Assembly: GCA_018056685.1 (NCBI GenBank)
Contig: JAGPFC010000010.1
Coordinates: forward strand, 69,213-111,534
Length of the DNA: 42,322 nt
Reading direction: 5' to 3'
Source: Smithella sp.
GTDB lineage: Bacteria; Desulfobacterota; Syntrophia; Syntrophales; Smithellaceae
The notes under the pieces were generated by a model. The model was not told the origin of the DNA. It was given only the letters and a program-made list of their open reading frames with translations, and made no database searches. Both the position numbers and the translations under genes were made by a program. This document shows, piece by piece, positions 16,305 through 23,736 of the stretch; position 1 is the stretch's first letter; the number at the start of each line of letters is the position of its first letter.

Positions 16305-16348
16305 AGTATATCACACTTATCAGAAAAAGAACCATTGAATATTCAATG
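16305..16348 (-). promoter_or_regulatory. Promoter of the second rhodanese with upstream palindromic operator
   Basis: An extended -10, TGATATACT, has its TATACT at 16310-16305. No good -35 box is seen. Instead a perfect 16-bp palindrome CATTGAATATTCAATG (16333-16348) is centred about 42 bp upstream of the predicted start, the place where class II activators bind. The palindrome does not fit TTGAT-N4-ATCAA, so the regulator is unknown. Confidence 0.5.
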
Positions 16349-16362
16349 ATCGCCATATTCAG

Positions 16363-16390
16363 AAGCGGCTATGATAATGCCGCTTTTTTT
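16363..16390 (+). terminator. Orphan terminator ahead of gltA
   Basis: AAGCGGC (16363-16369), a 9-nt loop and GCCGCTT followed by five more T reads as a plus-strand intrinsic terminator. No plus-strand gene ends upstream of it: the neighbouring rhodanese is on the minus strand. The rest of the 361-nt gap (16250-16610) holds the two promoters and nothing else I recognise. Confidence 0.7.
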
Positions 16391-16529
16391 GCTCAGATTA
16401 TCCTCTTAAACTCGAACAACAATCGATCCTCAACCGACAATTGTGAAAGATCTTCTTCAGGCCTTTTGCGGCTATTCTGTTTCTTTTGGTGATGATGAAA
16501 AATTTAGATCACGGAGGGGCAATCGGTGC

Positions 16530-16557
16530 TTGACAGATTTTGAACAATTATTGTAGT
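16530..16557 (+). promoter_or_regulatory. Putative gltA promoter
   Basis: TTGACA at 16530-16535 and TGTAGT at 16552-16557 with a 16-nt spacer, 54 nt before the gltA start. The -35 is perfect and the -10 imperfect. Confidence 0.45.
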
Positions 16558-16610
16558 CATTGCATCGTGGAATGAAGAACAAATGAATTCAACCCGAGGA
16601 GTTAAAAAAA

Positions 16611-17897
16611 TTGGATAAAGCAACCCTGACCTATAAAGACCGAACAGTGGATCTGCCGATTATTGAAGGTGCTGAAGGAGAAAAGGCACTTGACATTACC
16701 TGTCTCAGGCAGTCAACCGATCTCATTACGCTGGATGTCGGTTTTCAGAATACCGGATCATGTACATCCGCGATTACCTATATTGACGGCGATAAAGGCA
16801 TTTTACGTTATCGCGGTATTCCGATTGAAGAGCTTGCCGAGAAGGCCAGCTTTTCAGAAGTAGCTTATTTGTTGATTTACGGTAATCTTCCCAGCAGGGA
16901 GCAACAAAACATTTTTTCTCAGCGACTTACACAAAACTCCATGATGCACGAGGAGATGCTGCGTTTCTTCGACGGCTTTCCGCCCACGGCCCATCCGATG
17001 GCCATGCTGGTGACGATGGTAAATGCATTGTCTGTTTATTACACGGATTATTATACACAGGATTTTCAGGCGGAAACATTCGATATCATGGCTGCTTCTC
17101 TGCTGTCCAGAATCCGCACGATTGCCGCTTACTCGTACAAACACAGTATTGGAGAACCGCACGTTTATCCCAAACGTGATTTGAAATATGCTTCGAATTT
17201 TTTATACATGATGTTTGACAGTCCCATTAATCCTTATGTGCCTGATCCTGATATTGAACGGGCGCTCTCCGTGCTTTTGATTCTGCACGCCGACCACGAA
17301 CAGAATTGCAGCACCTCCACCGTCAGACTGGTCGGATCCAGCATGGTCAATCTCTACGCGTCCATCTGCGCAGGCATCTGTGCGCTTTGGGGCCCTCTCC
17401 ATGGCGGTGCCAACCAGAAAGTGATCGAAATGCTCGAAGAAATCAGAAAAGACAATATGACGATCAAACAGTGCATCGAATCGGCCAAAGACAAAAACAG
17501 CAAATTCCGTCTTTTCGGCTTCGGCCACCGCATTTATAAAAATTACGATCCAAGATCCCTGATATTGAAAAATTTCTGTCAAACGATTTTCAAGAAATTC
17601 AACTACCAGGACACGCTCATCAATATTGCCATGGAACTCGAGGAGGCGGCCCTGAAAGACGACTTTTTTATCGAGCGTAAATTATATCCGAATGTCGATT
17701 TTTACAGCGGCATTCTTTACCGGATGATCGGCATTCCGACCAATATGTTCACTGTTATGTTTGCCATCGGAAGGCTGCCGGGCATGATTGCCCAGTGGAA
17801 AGAAATGCACGATTCCGTGCCCTTGAAAATCGGGAGACCCCGCCAGATTTACACCGGCAGTCATCTCCGACATTATATCCCTGTGGATGAACGCTGA
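16611..17897 (+). CDS. gltA: Citrate synthase (type II)
   Basis: A 428-residue hexameric-type citrate synthase that condenses acetyl-CoA and oxaloacetate. Catalytic residues are visible: His in LHADHEQNCSTSTVR near residue 227, His in GFGHRIYKNYDPR near 305, and Asp in NVDFYSGILY near 363. The substrate-binding segment GALWGPLHGGAN-type is present as WGPLHGGANQKV. The start is a TTG with GAGGAG 8 nt upstream. It stands alone between two minus-strand regions. In an anaerobe it would feed either oxidative or biosynthetic TCA reactions; the gene alone does not decide which. Confidence 0.96.
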   Translation: MDKATLTYKDRTVDLPIIEGAEGEKALDITCLRQSTDLITLDVGFQNTGSCTSAITYIDGDKGILRYRGIPIEELAEKASFSEVAYLLIYGNLPSREQQNIFSQRLTQNSMMHEEMLRFFDGFPPTAHPMAMLVTMVNALSVYYTDYYTQDFQAETFDIMAASLLSRIRTIAAYSYKHSIGEPHVYPKRDLKYASNFLYMMFDSPINPYVPDPDIERALSVLLILHADHEQNCSTSTVRLVGSSMVNLYASICAGICALWGPLHGGANQKVIEMLEEIRKDNMTIKQCIESAKDKNSKFRLFGFGHRIYKNYDPRSLILKNFCQTIFKKFNYQDTLINIAMELEEAALKDDFFIERKLYPNVDFYSGILYRMIGIPTNMFTVMFAIGRLPGMIAQWKEMHDSVPLKIGRPRQIYTGSHLRHYIPVDER

Positions 17898-17999
17898 GGG
17901 GTGTCGTTTTGCGCCTTGATGAGTTCGTCGCTGTCGCGCTGAGCATGAAGAAGATGGCCTCTGCTTTGATTGATCAGCGTTCCGCGAATCTGTTCGTGT

Positions 18000-18059
18000 G
18001 CCGTCCGCACAGGTATTTTCCTGGTTGCTTTTTTATCATGATCATCCTGTACGGACGGC
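18000..18059. terminator. Long interrupted hairpin between gltA and the peroxiredoxin gene
   Basis: GCCGTCCG (18000-18007) pairs with CGGACGGC (18052-18059), extended by four more pairs after one mismatch. The loop contains CTTTTTT. It lies between convergent genes and probably marks both transcript ends, though it lacks a strong T run. Confidence 0.45.
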
Positions 18060-18065
18060 GGCTAT

Positions 18066-18611
18066 TTATTTTATCTGACGATCGATCTCGTTGATCAGCG
18101 TTTGGGTCTGGTCCGGCAGAAGTGCGAAACCCATATCCTTTTTGAATATGATGTTCATTTGCTGATCGATAATCACGTAAACTCGTTTGGAAATCGGCAG
18201 CAGCCAGTGGTCCGCGTCATATGTTTTGGCGATTCTGCCTTTTTCATCCACCAGAAGGGTCATATTGTTTAAACCGTATTTGGCGATGAATTTGCTGTGC
18301 GATTCCGCCGAATCTCGCGAAAGGCCGAGAATTTTAATTTTTCTTGCTTCGTATTTTTCAATGTTTTGTTGAAACTCAACAAATTGCTTTGTTCAAAGTT
18401 TTGTATCGTCTTTGGCGTAAAAGGCCAGAATCACGGCGTGATAATCTTTGACGGTATCGCTGAGTTTCCATTCTTTGCCGTCCTGATCAGGCAGGGTGAA
18501 ATCCTGAGCGGTCAGACCGGTAACCTGGTCAGCGTTTTTAACGGCCGTTGAAGCACAGGCATACAATAGAAAAAAAACAAAGAAGAGGAGAATAAATTTC
18601 GCTACTCGCAT
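18066..18611 (-). CDS. Selenocysteine-containing peroxiredoxin-like lipoprotein (TGA at 18393-18395 read as Sec)
   Basis: Read through one TGA this is a 181-residue AhpC/TSA-family protein with Sec at residue 73. Frame and homology continue unbroken on both sides. FYAKDDTKL-U-TKQF lines up with the FYPKDDTPGCTK segment of Bcp-type peroxiredoxins, so Sec replaces the peroxidatic Cys. An AhpC/TSA-like strand and helix order follows, including LLVDEKGRIAKTY. The N-terminus is a lipoprotein signal with Cys19 in LLYAC, so it is probably membrane-anchored in the periplasm. No other cysteine exists, so an external thiol must reduce it. A hairpin with AGTTT in its loop starts 10 nt after the TGA. It follows the second Sec peroxiredoxin gene by 68 nt. 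Confidence 0.87.
18365..18383 (-). promoter_or_regulatory. Bacterial SECIS-like hairpin of the lipoprotein peroxiredoxin
   Basis: On the minus strand TTTGTTG (18383-18377) pairs perfectly with CAACAAA (18371-18365); the loop is AGTTT. The loop begins 16 nt after the TGA and contains GU, as needed for SelB binding in known bacterial SECIS elements. Confidence 0.8.
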
Positions 18612-18679
18612 ACATTCCTCCGATCATGATAGTGAATGACGAGCGGTTCTTCATTGAACCGCCCGCCATTCAGAAAAGT

Positions 18680-19405
18680 TTAATCGTCAAACTCCATTTT
18701 GGGTTGCCACACTTCCCATACCTTGCCGACCAGATCCGGCCCGGGCTTGAGTGTCAACTTGCCGGGACGCCATCCCGAGGGTGTGGCTTCGGTGCCTTTG
18801 GATTTGCGGACATGCTGGAAGGCCTGAATCTGGCGGATACTTTCACTGACGTTTCTTCCCACCGGCGGGGTCAGAACTTCAAATCCCTGGATGATTCCGT
18901 CGGGGTCAATGATGAATCGGCCGCGGGCTTCCACGCCCGCGTCTTCCAGATAAACGCCGAAGACGCTGCCCACTTTGCCGCCTCCGTCGGAGAGCATGGG
19001 AAAGGGCACGCCGCCCTTGACCATCTTGGAGAGTTCATGATCATCCCACATTTTGTGGACAAAAACGCTGTCCACGCTCATGGACAAAACCTCAACGCCC
19101 AGTTTCTTGAATTCAGGATATTTCTCGGCGACCGCCGAGACTTCGGTTGCTCAGACGAATGTGAAATCTCCGGGATAAAAACAAAGGACAACCCATTTAC
19201 CCAGATAATCGGACAGTTTTACGGAGACAAATTTACCCTTATGATACGCGGGCGCCGTGAAATCCGGCGCTTTTTTTCCTACTGTAACCATGTTTTTGAC
19301 CTCCTTAACGGGTGTTGGTTGCGATGTATCTTTCTTCGCTTCCGGTTTCTCGCCGACCGGACCGCCGGTGGGTCTGGCGCAGCCGGCCTTGATTTCTTCA
19401 GCCAT
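18680..19405 (-). CDS. Selenocysteine-containing AhpC/Prx1-type peroxiredoxin (TGA at 19151-19153 read as Sec)
   Basis: Read through one TGA this is a 241-residue peroxiredoxin with Sec85 in [13 protein letters not shown], where the family has [27 protein letters not shown] and WRPG are typical Prx1/AhpC segments. The usual C-terminal resolving cysteine (VCP before xWxPG) is replaced by ATP-SGW. The only other cysteines are C9, in an unusual N-terminal extension ([14 protein letters not shown]), and C75 near the active site. Two starts each have a strong GGAGGT site: ATG 19405 (used here) and ATG 19291, which would drop the extension. It reduces peroxides, presumably in the cytoplasm. Automatic callers would split it or choose the antisense ORF. 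Confidence 0.92.
19123..19140 (-). promoter_or_regulatory. Bacterial SECIS-like hairpin of the AhpC-type peroxiredoxin
   Basis: On the minus strand TCTCGGC (19140-19134) pairs perfectly with GCCGAGA (19129-19123) around the loop GGTC. The loop starts 17 nt after the TGA and carries the GGU seen in the E. coli fdhF SECIS loop. Confidence 0.88.
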
Positions 19406-19493
19406 AAATGATTACCTCCTTTATTTAAACTTTGAGATAAACTTTCAGAGTTTCCTTTTAAAGATGTGTTGGTCAAATTCTTTAGTTTCGAAC

Positions 19494-20450
19494 TTAAAAT
19501 TTCAGAGCCAATCCTCCCTCGACCAGATGCCGGTCGTATTCATACAAATCCACATTGGAATCGGAATGAATAAAGGTATAATTCATAAAGGCACCAAAAT
19601 GTTTGCTGAACAGCACCAGGATATCCAGCCCCGCCACAAGCGCATCACTATCCCGCTCATCGGTTGACATCGAGGTTCCATATTGCCATACAAGAGCATC
19701 GTAGGTGGTATGCTGATAGTCTACGGAAAGGCGAATATGACTCTTATTTTCAAAGAAATATAAATAAGCTAAGCCTCCACCAAACGTTTTCCCATCTTCA
19801 TCCAGCCATTTATCATCATCCTCATCGTCAATCTTAGCGCCGATTCCATATAGTGCCAGAGCCTGTCTTGTATTCGGAATTAAATAAGTCACGGTAGGGG
19901 TAACCACATATCGGTTATAATCGTGATCACCGTCCTCAAAACCAATATTGAACGAAACAGGCAGACTCAAAATGAATGAACCGGCCTTGTAAAGAGGTTC
20001 CACGGAAATGCTCTGGTCAATGACATCATATTGATCATAATCCTGATGGAAATCCGCATATCCGCGGTAATCAATCCTTATGCCGGCATTCTTTGTGATG
20101 GCTCCCTGCCAACCGGCGTTGAGTCTTGCGGTTATGGCGGTATCGTCGTCTTCATCATCACTGCCGGATGAGGAGCCGACACGGGAATCATAGAGTCCAC
20201 CAACCCTTAGTTCCGCATTAAAAGGTGATACATCTTCCTCTTGCTGCTGAACAAAGTATTCAATTCCACCTCCTCCAATGAGGGAGTCACTTCGCACTGA
20301 ACATGACGCACACTCATCGGCCCAGGAACTGTTGGAATTTGTAATCATCACTGCCGGGATCAGGGCGGCTAAAAAAAGCAACCGTATAATAATAAAGTTT
20401 TGATTAACCAACGTCGTACATTTTAGAGTTTTTCTTAATAAATTTAACAT
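19494..20450 (-). CDS. Outer-membrane beta-barrel protein of unknown role
   Basis: A 318-residue protein with an N-terminal export signal (hydrophobic IIIRLLFLAALIPAVMI ending near SWADE). Alternating hydrophobic/polar strands follow, with aromatic girdles, and the C-terminal residue is Phe, the hallmark of beta-barrels inserted by BamA. Acidic loops (SGSDDEDDDTA, DDEDDDKW) suggest calcium or metal contact at the surface. A CASC pair follows the cleavage region. ATG 20450 was chosen for GGAGG 7 nt upstream; the earlier ATG at 20483 overlaps the neighbouring gene. It may be a porin or an assembly partner for the nearby redox proteins, but nothing shows which. Confidence 0.7.
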   Translation of the reverse strand: MLNLLRKTLKCTTLVNQNFIIIRLLFLAALIPAVMITNSNSSWADECASCSVRSDSLIGGGGIEYFVQQQEEDVSPFNAELRVGGLYDSRVGSSSGSDDEDDDTAITARLNAGWQGAITKNAGIRIDYRGYADFHQDYDQYDVIDQSISVEPLYKAGSFILSLPVSFNIGFEDGDHDYNRYVVTPTVTYLIPNTRQALALYGIGAKIDDEDDDKWLDEDGKTFGGGLAYLYFFENKSHIRLSVDYQHTTYDALVWQYGTSMSTDERDSDALVAGLDILVLFSKHFGAFMNYTFIHSDSNVDLYEYDRHLVEGGLALKF

Positions 20451-20472
20451 GTTTAGCCTCCTTTCTTTTTTG

Positions 20473-22173
20473 TTATTTTTCACGTGGATATGGCCAGGCC
20501 ATAATGCCGCCTTCCATGACCTTTACATTCTTCCAGCCGTTTCCTTCCAGCGCCAGCGCTGCTTCATAACCGCGCAGCGAAATCTTGCAGTATAAGATGA
20601 TTTCACGGTTTTTATCTTCCGGCAGTTCTTTGAGGCGCTTACGGATCGCACCGAGCGGAATTAGTGTTTCTCCCATGCCTAAACGCATCTCTTCGAATTC
20701 CTCCGGACCGCGTGTATCAATCAGGAAAGGTTTTTCTCCGGCCCGTATTTTATCATAAACCTCCCTGCAACTGATACCTTTCATTCGTCCTTTCATTTTA
20801 TTCTGCATAATATGCGCTGTAGCTATAAAATGATCAATGGCCAGAGAAAAGGGCGGCGCGTAGGGAAGATCAGCGTTGACAAGATCCTCCACAGTCATTT
20901 TCCCCTGGATGGCCATGGCCCATTGGGCAATCTGCTTGGCAACGTTTCCCGGCCCGATGCATTGTGCGCCCAGTATTTCACCCGTCTTTTTGTCCGCCAC
21001 CAGTTTGGTAACCAGAAGTTTCCCTTCCATAAATCCCGGTTTGTCGGGACTGGCGTTGATGACCGTGATGATGTCGGAATAGCCCAGCCGTTTTGCTGCT
21101 GTTTCGGAAAGCCCTGTGGAACCCGCCCCGTAATCGAAAACTTTGCATATACCGGTCTGAATCGTTCCGGGAAAGGTCACGCAGTTTTTAGAAGCGGCAT
21201 TTTCACCCGCCACGCGTCCCTGAAGATTGGCCAGATCGCCATAGGGTGCGTGGACTTTCTTTCCGGTAATCCGGTTAAGTGTTTCCACGCAGTCCCCCAC
21301 GGCGTAAATGTCCGGGTCGGAGGTTTGCATGTATTCGTTGACTTCGATGCCGCCCAGATCGCCGATTTTCAACCCGACTTCTTTGGCCAGTTTGACGTTG
21401 GGCCGGACACCGATGGCTACAACAGCCAGTTCACACGGAAGTTCTGTGCCGTTTTGCAGCTTAACGGCTGTGAGTTTGCCGTTTTCACCTAAAAAAGCCG
21501 CAATGCCGTTTTCCGTGATGACGTTGGCGCCTTTACTGCGGACGTGATTTTCAACCAGTTTGGCCAGTTCCAAATCCAGAAAGGTGAGCAACTGCGGCAA
21601 CAGTTCAATGACGGTAATTTCAATGCCCGCCAGCTGCAGCGCTTCACAGGTTTCGATGCCAATCAATCCGCCGCCGATAACAACAGCTTTTTTGATTTTC
21701 CCTTCATCGCGGACTTTGCGCAGAAAATCGGCGTCCTTCATGGATTGCAATGTTGTAATACCATCAAGATCCGCACCCGGTACAAGCGGGATTCGTGGAA
21801 CAGCGCCGGTTGCGATAATGAGTTTGTCGTATGTCAGTTTGCCCGTTTCTCCGGAAACGATATTTCTAAAGGAAATCGAGTGATTTTCGCGGTCAATCTG
21901 TGTGACCTCCGTATTGACGCGGGCGTCAATATCCTTGGCGTTTAAATAAAACATCGGGCTTCGCACAACACCAGCAGGTGTGCAGAGAAGCGCGTTTCGA
22001 TCGTTGAAATAACCGCCCACGTAATAAGGATAGCCGCAGGATGCCATCGAAAGATCAGCTTCTTTTTGTAAAATGATGACTTCCGCGTCGTTGTCAATCC
22101 GTCTTGCTTTCGCTGCCGCTTTGGGTCCGGCGGCCGATCCGCCGATGACGATGATTCTTTTTCTTCTACTCAT
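20473..22173 (-). CDS. CoA-disulfide/persulfide reductase with C-terminal rhodanese domain
   Basis: A 566-residue FAD/NAD(P)H flavoprotein. The N-terminal GGSAAGPKAAAKA fold binds FAD. MASCGYPYYVGG near residue 40 holds the single redox Cys of CoA-disulfide reductases. A second Rossmann motif (VIGGGLIGIETCEAL) binds NAD(P)H, and YAVGDCVE closes the FAD site. The last ~90 residues are a rhodanese domain with LYCKISLRG as its catalytic Cys loop. This fusion is the arrangement of NADH-dependent persulfide reductase (Npsr) and CoADR-Rhd, which reduce CoA persulfide or polysulfide to sulfide. ATG 22173 has AAGGAG 6 nt upstream. Its neighbours support sulfane-sulfur handling. Confidence 0.9.
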   Translation of the reverse strand: MSRRKRIIVIGGSAAGPKAAAKARRIDNDAEVIILQKEADLSMASCGYPYYVGGYFNDRNALLCTPAGVVRSPMFYLNAKDIDARVNTEVTQIDRENHSISFRNIVSGETGKLTYDKLIIATGAVPRIPLVPGADLDGITTLQSMKDADFLRKVRDEGKIKKAVVIGGGLIGIETCEALQLAGIEITVIELLPQLLTFLDLELAKLVENHVRSKGANVITENGIAAFLGENGKLTAVKLQNGTELPCELAVVAIGVRPNVKLAKEVGLKIGDLGGIEVNEYMQTSDPDIYAVGDCVETLNRITGKKVHAPYGDLANLQGRVAGENAASKNCVTFPGTIQTGICKVFDYGAGSTGLSETAAKRLGYSDIITVINASPDKPGFMEGKLLVTKLVADKKTGEILGAQCIGPGNVAKQIAQWAMAIQGKMTVEDLVNADLPYAPPFSLAIDHFIATAHIMQNKMKGRMKGISCREVYDKIRAGEKPFLIDTRGPEEFEEMRLGMGETLIPLGAIRKRLKELPEDKNREIILYCKISLRGYEAALALEGNGWKNVKVMEGGIMAWPYPREK

Positions 22174-22207
22174 GGAATGCTCCTTCAAAATGTATTTATA
22201 TTTTGTT

Positions 22208-23158
22208 TCATTCTTCTACGCAAATGGCTTTGTTTTTCATGGCCTTGATGGTCATGACCATCAGCATGATGATCACAACGGAGACTATCATCAAAAGCAC
22301 CATGGCCAAATATTTAAAAAATAAGAGGCCGACTTGATGATGCATTAGAATGGTGGCGATTGTCAGTGCCGCCAAGGGAAACGTATATGCCCACCAAGAC
22401 AGATAATATTTGATTCTGGAGAGCATCTTGAGCTGCGGCATCATCAGCAGGAAAATGAATAATCCGAAGTAATACAGAATTCGTGCCGTCGGATCGATGA
22501 CACCCGTCAATTTGATATAGGAGATGAACCCTACGGCCGGTGGAGCAATCAGGATAAAGAGGGTCGGCAAAAGCCGCTCCGGCAGGGGATTATGAAATAT
22601 TAACCGGTATAAAAGGATCGTAAACAGTGCAACCCAGAAAATCAGACCAATACTGAAGAAAAACCAGGAAACTTCCACAGGCGCGTGGACGACTCCCGCC
22701 ACCGGAACAAGAATATTGCCGACCACGGGAATAAACCAGGCCGGACTGATCGCGTTGATTTCCAGCGATTGATGACGAATCCAGATGGAAATGATGGTGA
22801 TGGTGAAAATAAACTGTAAAATCGTTCCCCCGTACCAGAGAATTGTGGATAAGGTGGTGTTGCTCTCCAACCATGCGATGGAAAGTAGAATAAGGCTGAT
22901 GGAAATCGTCGGGAAGAAAGAAAGTTTGGTGATGTTTTTGAATTCCTTCCGAATGTCGTCCGGATATTTGATGATTTTTGTTGCATAAAACAACAAGATG
23001 ATCAGAAACACCACGCTGCTGATGACCAGCAGTGCGGAACTGACCATGGTGTTCAGATTCCAGATGCTTTCCGTGCGCTTCCAAGCGATGGTCGCTCCGG
23101 TCAGTCCCATCACCACGGCAAAAAATGAAATGGGGAAATTTTTCAATCGGTCGTTCAT
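22208..23158 (-). CDS. TDT-family (TehA/SLAC1/Ssu1-like) membrane transporter
   Basis: A 316-residue protein of ten hydrophobic helices. PISFFAVVMGLTGATIAW at the N-terminus is the TehA/SLAC1 opening helix, and PAWFIPVVGNILVP in the middle matches the pore region of the family. Known members conduct anions or export sulfite, malate or tellurite-related compounds. Beside a persulfide reductase a small sulfur anion is a reasonable but unproven cargo. ATG 23158 has AAGGAG upstream; the GTG at 23167 lies inside that site. An FNR-like box lies 54-67 nt upstream. Confidence 0.85.
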   Translation of the reverse strand: MNDRLKNFPISFFAVVMGLTGATIAWKRTESIWNLNTMVSSALLVISSVVFLIILLFYATKIIKYPDDIRKEFKNITKLSFFPTISISLILLSIAWLESNTTLSTILWYGGTILQFIFTITIISIWIRHQSLEINAISPAWFIPVVGNILVPVAGVVHAPVEVSWFFFSIGLIFWVALFTILLYRLIFHNPLPERLLPTLFILIAPPAVGFISYIKLTGVIDPTARILYYFGLFIFLLMMPQLKMLSRIKYYLSWWAYTFPLAALTIATILMHHQVGLLFFKYLAMVLLMIVSVVIIMLMVMTIKAMKNKAICVEE

Positions 23159-23211
23159 AAACGTCACTCCTTATTTTTGAAGCAACATAATGGTTTTCAA
23201 CCGCTTTGACA

Positions 23212-23225
23212 TTGATCTATGTCAA
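23212..23225 (-). promoter_or_regulatory. FNR/Crp-type binding box before the TDT transporter
   Basis: TTGAC-ATAG-ATCAA on the minus strand matches nine of ten conserved bases of TTGAT-N4-ATCAA. It is part of a wider palindrome (TTGACAT...ATGTCAA, 23206-23225). A weak -10 (TATGTT, 23189-23184) puts its centre at about -41.5, the class II activator position. The box is between genes of the same strand and would drive transporter and persulfide reductase expression. Confidence 0.6.
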
Positions 23226-23235
23226 TATTCATTCC

Positions 23236-23718
23236 TTATTTTTTAAGAAGCGCCTCCATCAAATCTTCCGGCACTTGAACGGCGACAACCTCACCGGTGG
23301 CGCAAACCTGTCCTTTTGCCAGCAGCTTGGATTCTATGACAACTTTTCGCCCTTTGATTTCCTTGACCTTGCCCCGGATTTCCAACGGTTCGCCCAAGGG
23401 CGTTGGTAACAAGTAATTAACATGCAGTGATGCCGTCAGAAATCGTATCGGCGGAAGGGTATCCATGTCGCGATTCTCCGCGCGATATTTGGCGGCCGCG
23501 GCTGTGCCGGTGGAGTGACAGTCTATCAATGATGCGATAAGCCCTCCATAAACCATACCGGGAACAGCCATATAACGGGGATCCGGTTGATGAATGCAGA
23601 CGGATTCCTCTCCATCCCAATAACTTTTTATCTGCAGACCATCTTGGTTAAGTCGTCCGCAACCATAGCAGTGGCTTAAATCATCCGGGTAGTAGTCCTG
23701 AAATGCTTTTGTAATCAT
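23236..23718 (-). CDS. PaaI-type hotdog-fold acyl-CoA thioesterase
   Basis: A 160-residue single hotdog domain. MVYGGLIASLIDCHSTGTA near residue 55 is the catalytic helix of PaaI/YbgC-like thioesterases. A short CYGCG motif at the N-terminus is common in this subgroup. It would hydrolyse an acyl-CoA in the cytoplasm; the substrate is unknown. It lies 18 nt after the MBL gene and before the FNR-like box, so it probably ends one transcript unit of the island. Confidence 0.85.
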   Translation of the reverse strand: MITKAFQDYYPDDLSHCYGCGRLNQDGLQIKSYWDGEESVCIHQPDPRYMAVPGMVYGGLIASLIDCHSTGTAAAAKYRAENRDMDTLPPIRFLTASLHVNYLLPTPLGEPLEIRGKVKEIKGRKVVIESKLLAKGQVCATGEVVAVQVPEDLMEALLKK

Positions 23719-23736
23719 GTCGGCCGTTGGTCCTTT

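Noticed and set aside
16333..16348. FNR box at the second rhodanese
   Set aside because: The half-sites TTGA and TCAA are four nt apart instead of six, so the FNR spacing is not met.
18066..19405. Peroxiredoxin genes as two frameshifted or nonsense pseudogenes
   Set aside because: Each has only one TGA, exactly at the peroxidatic position, with no frameshift and a SECIS-like hairpin at a fixed distance. Random decay would not do this twice.
18626..19411. A 261-codon plus-strand open frame opposite the AhpC-type peroxiredoxin
   Set aside because: It is the antisense shadow of the Sec gene. Its product resembles no known family, while the minus strand gives clear peroxiredoxin motifs on both sides of the TGA.
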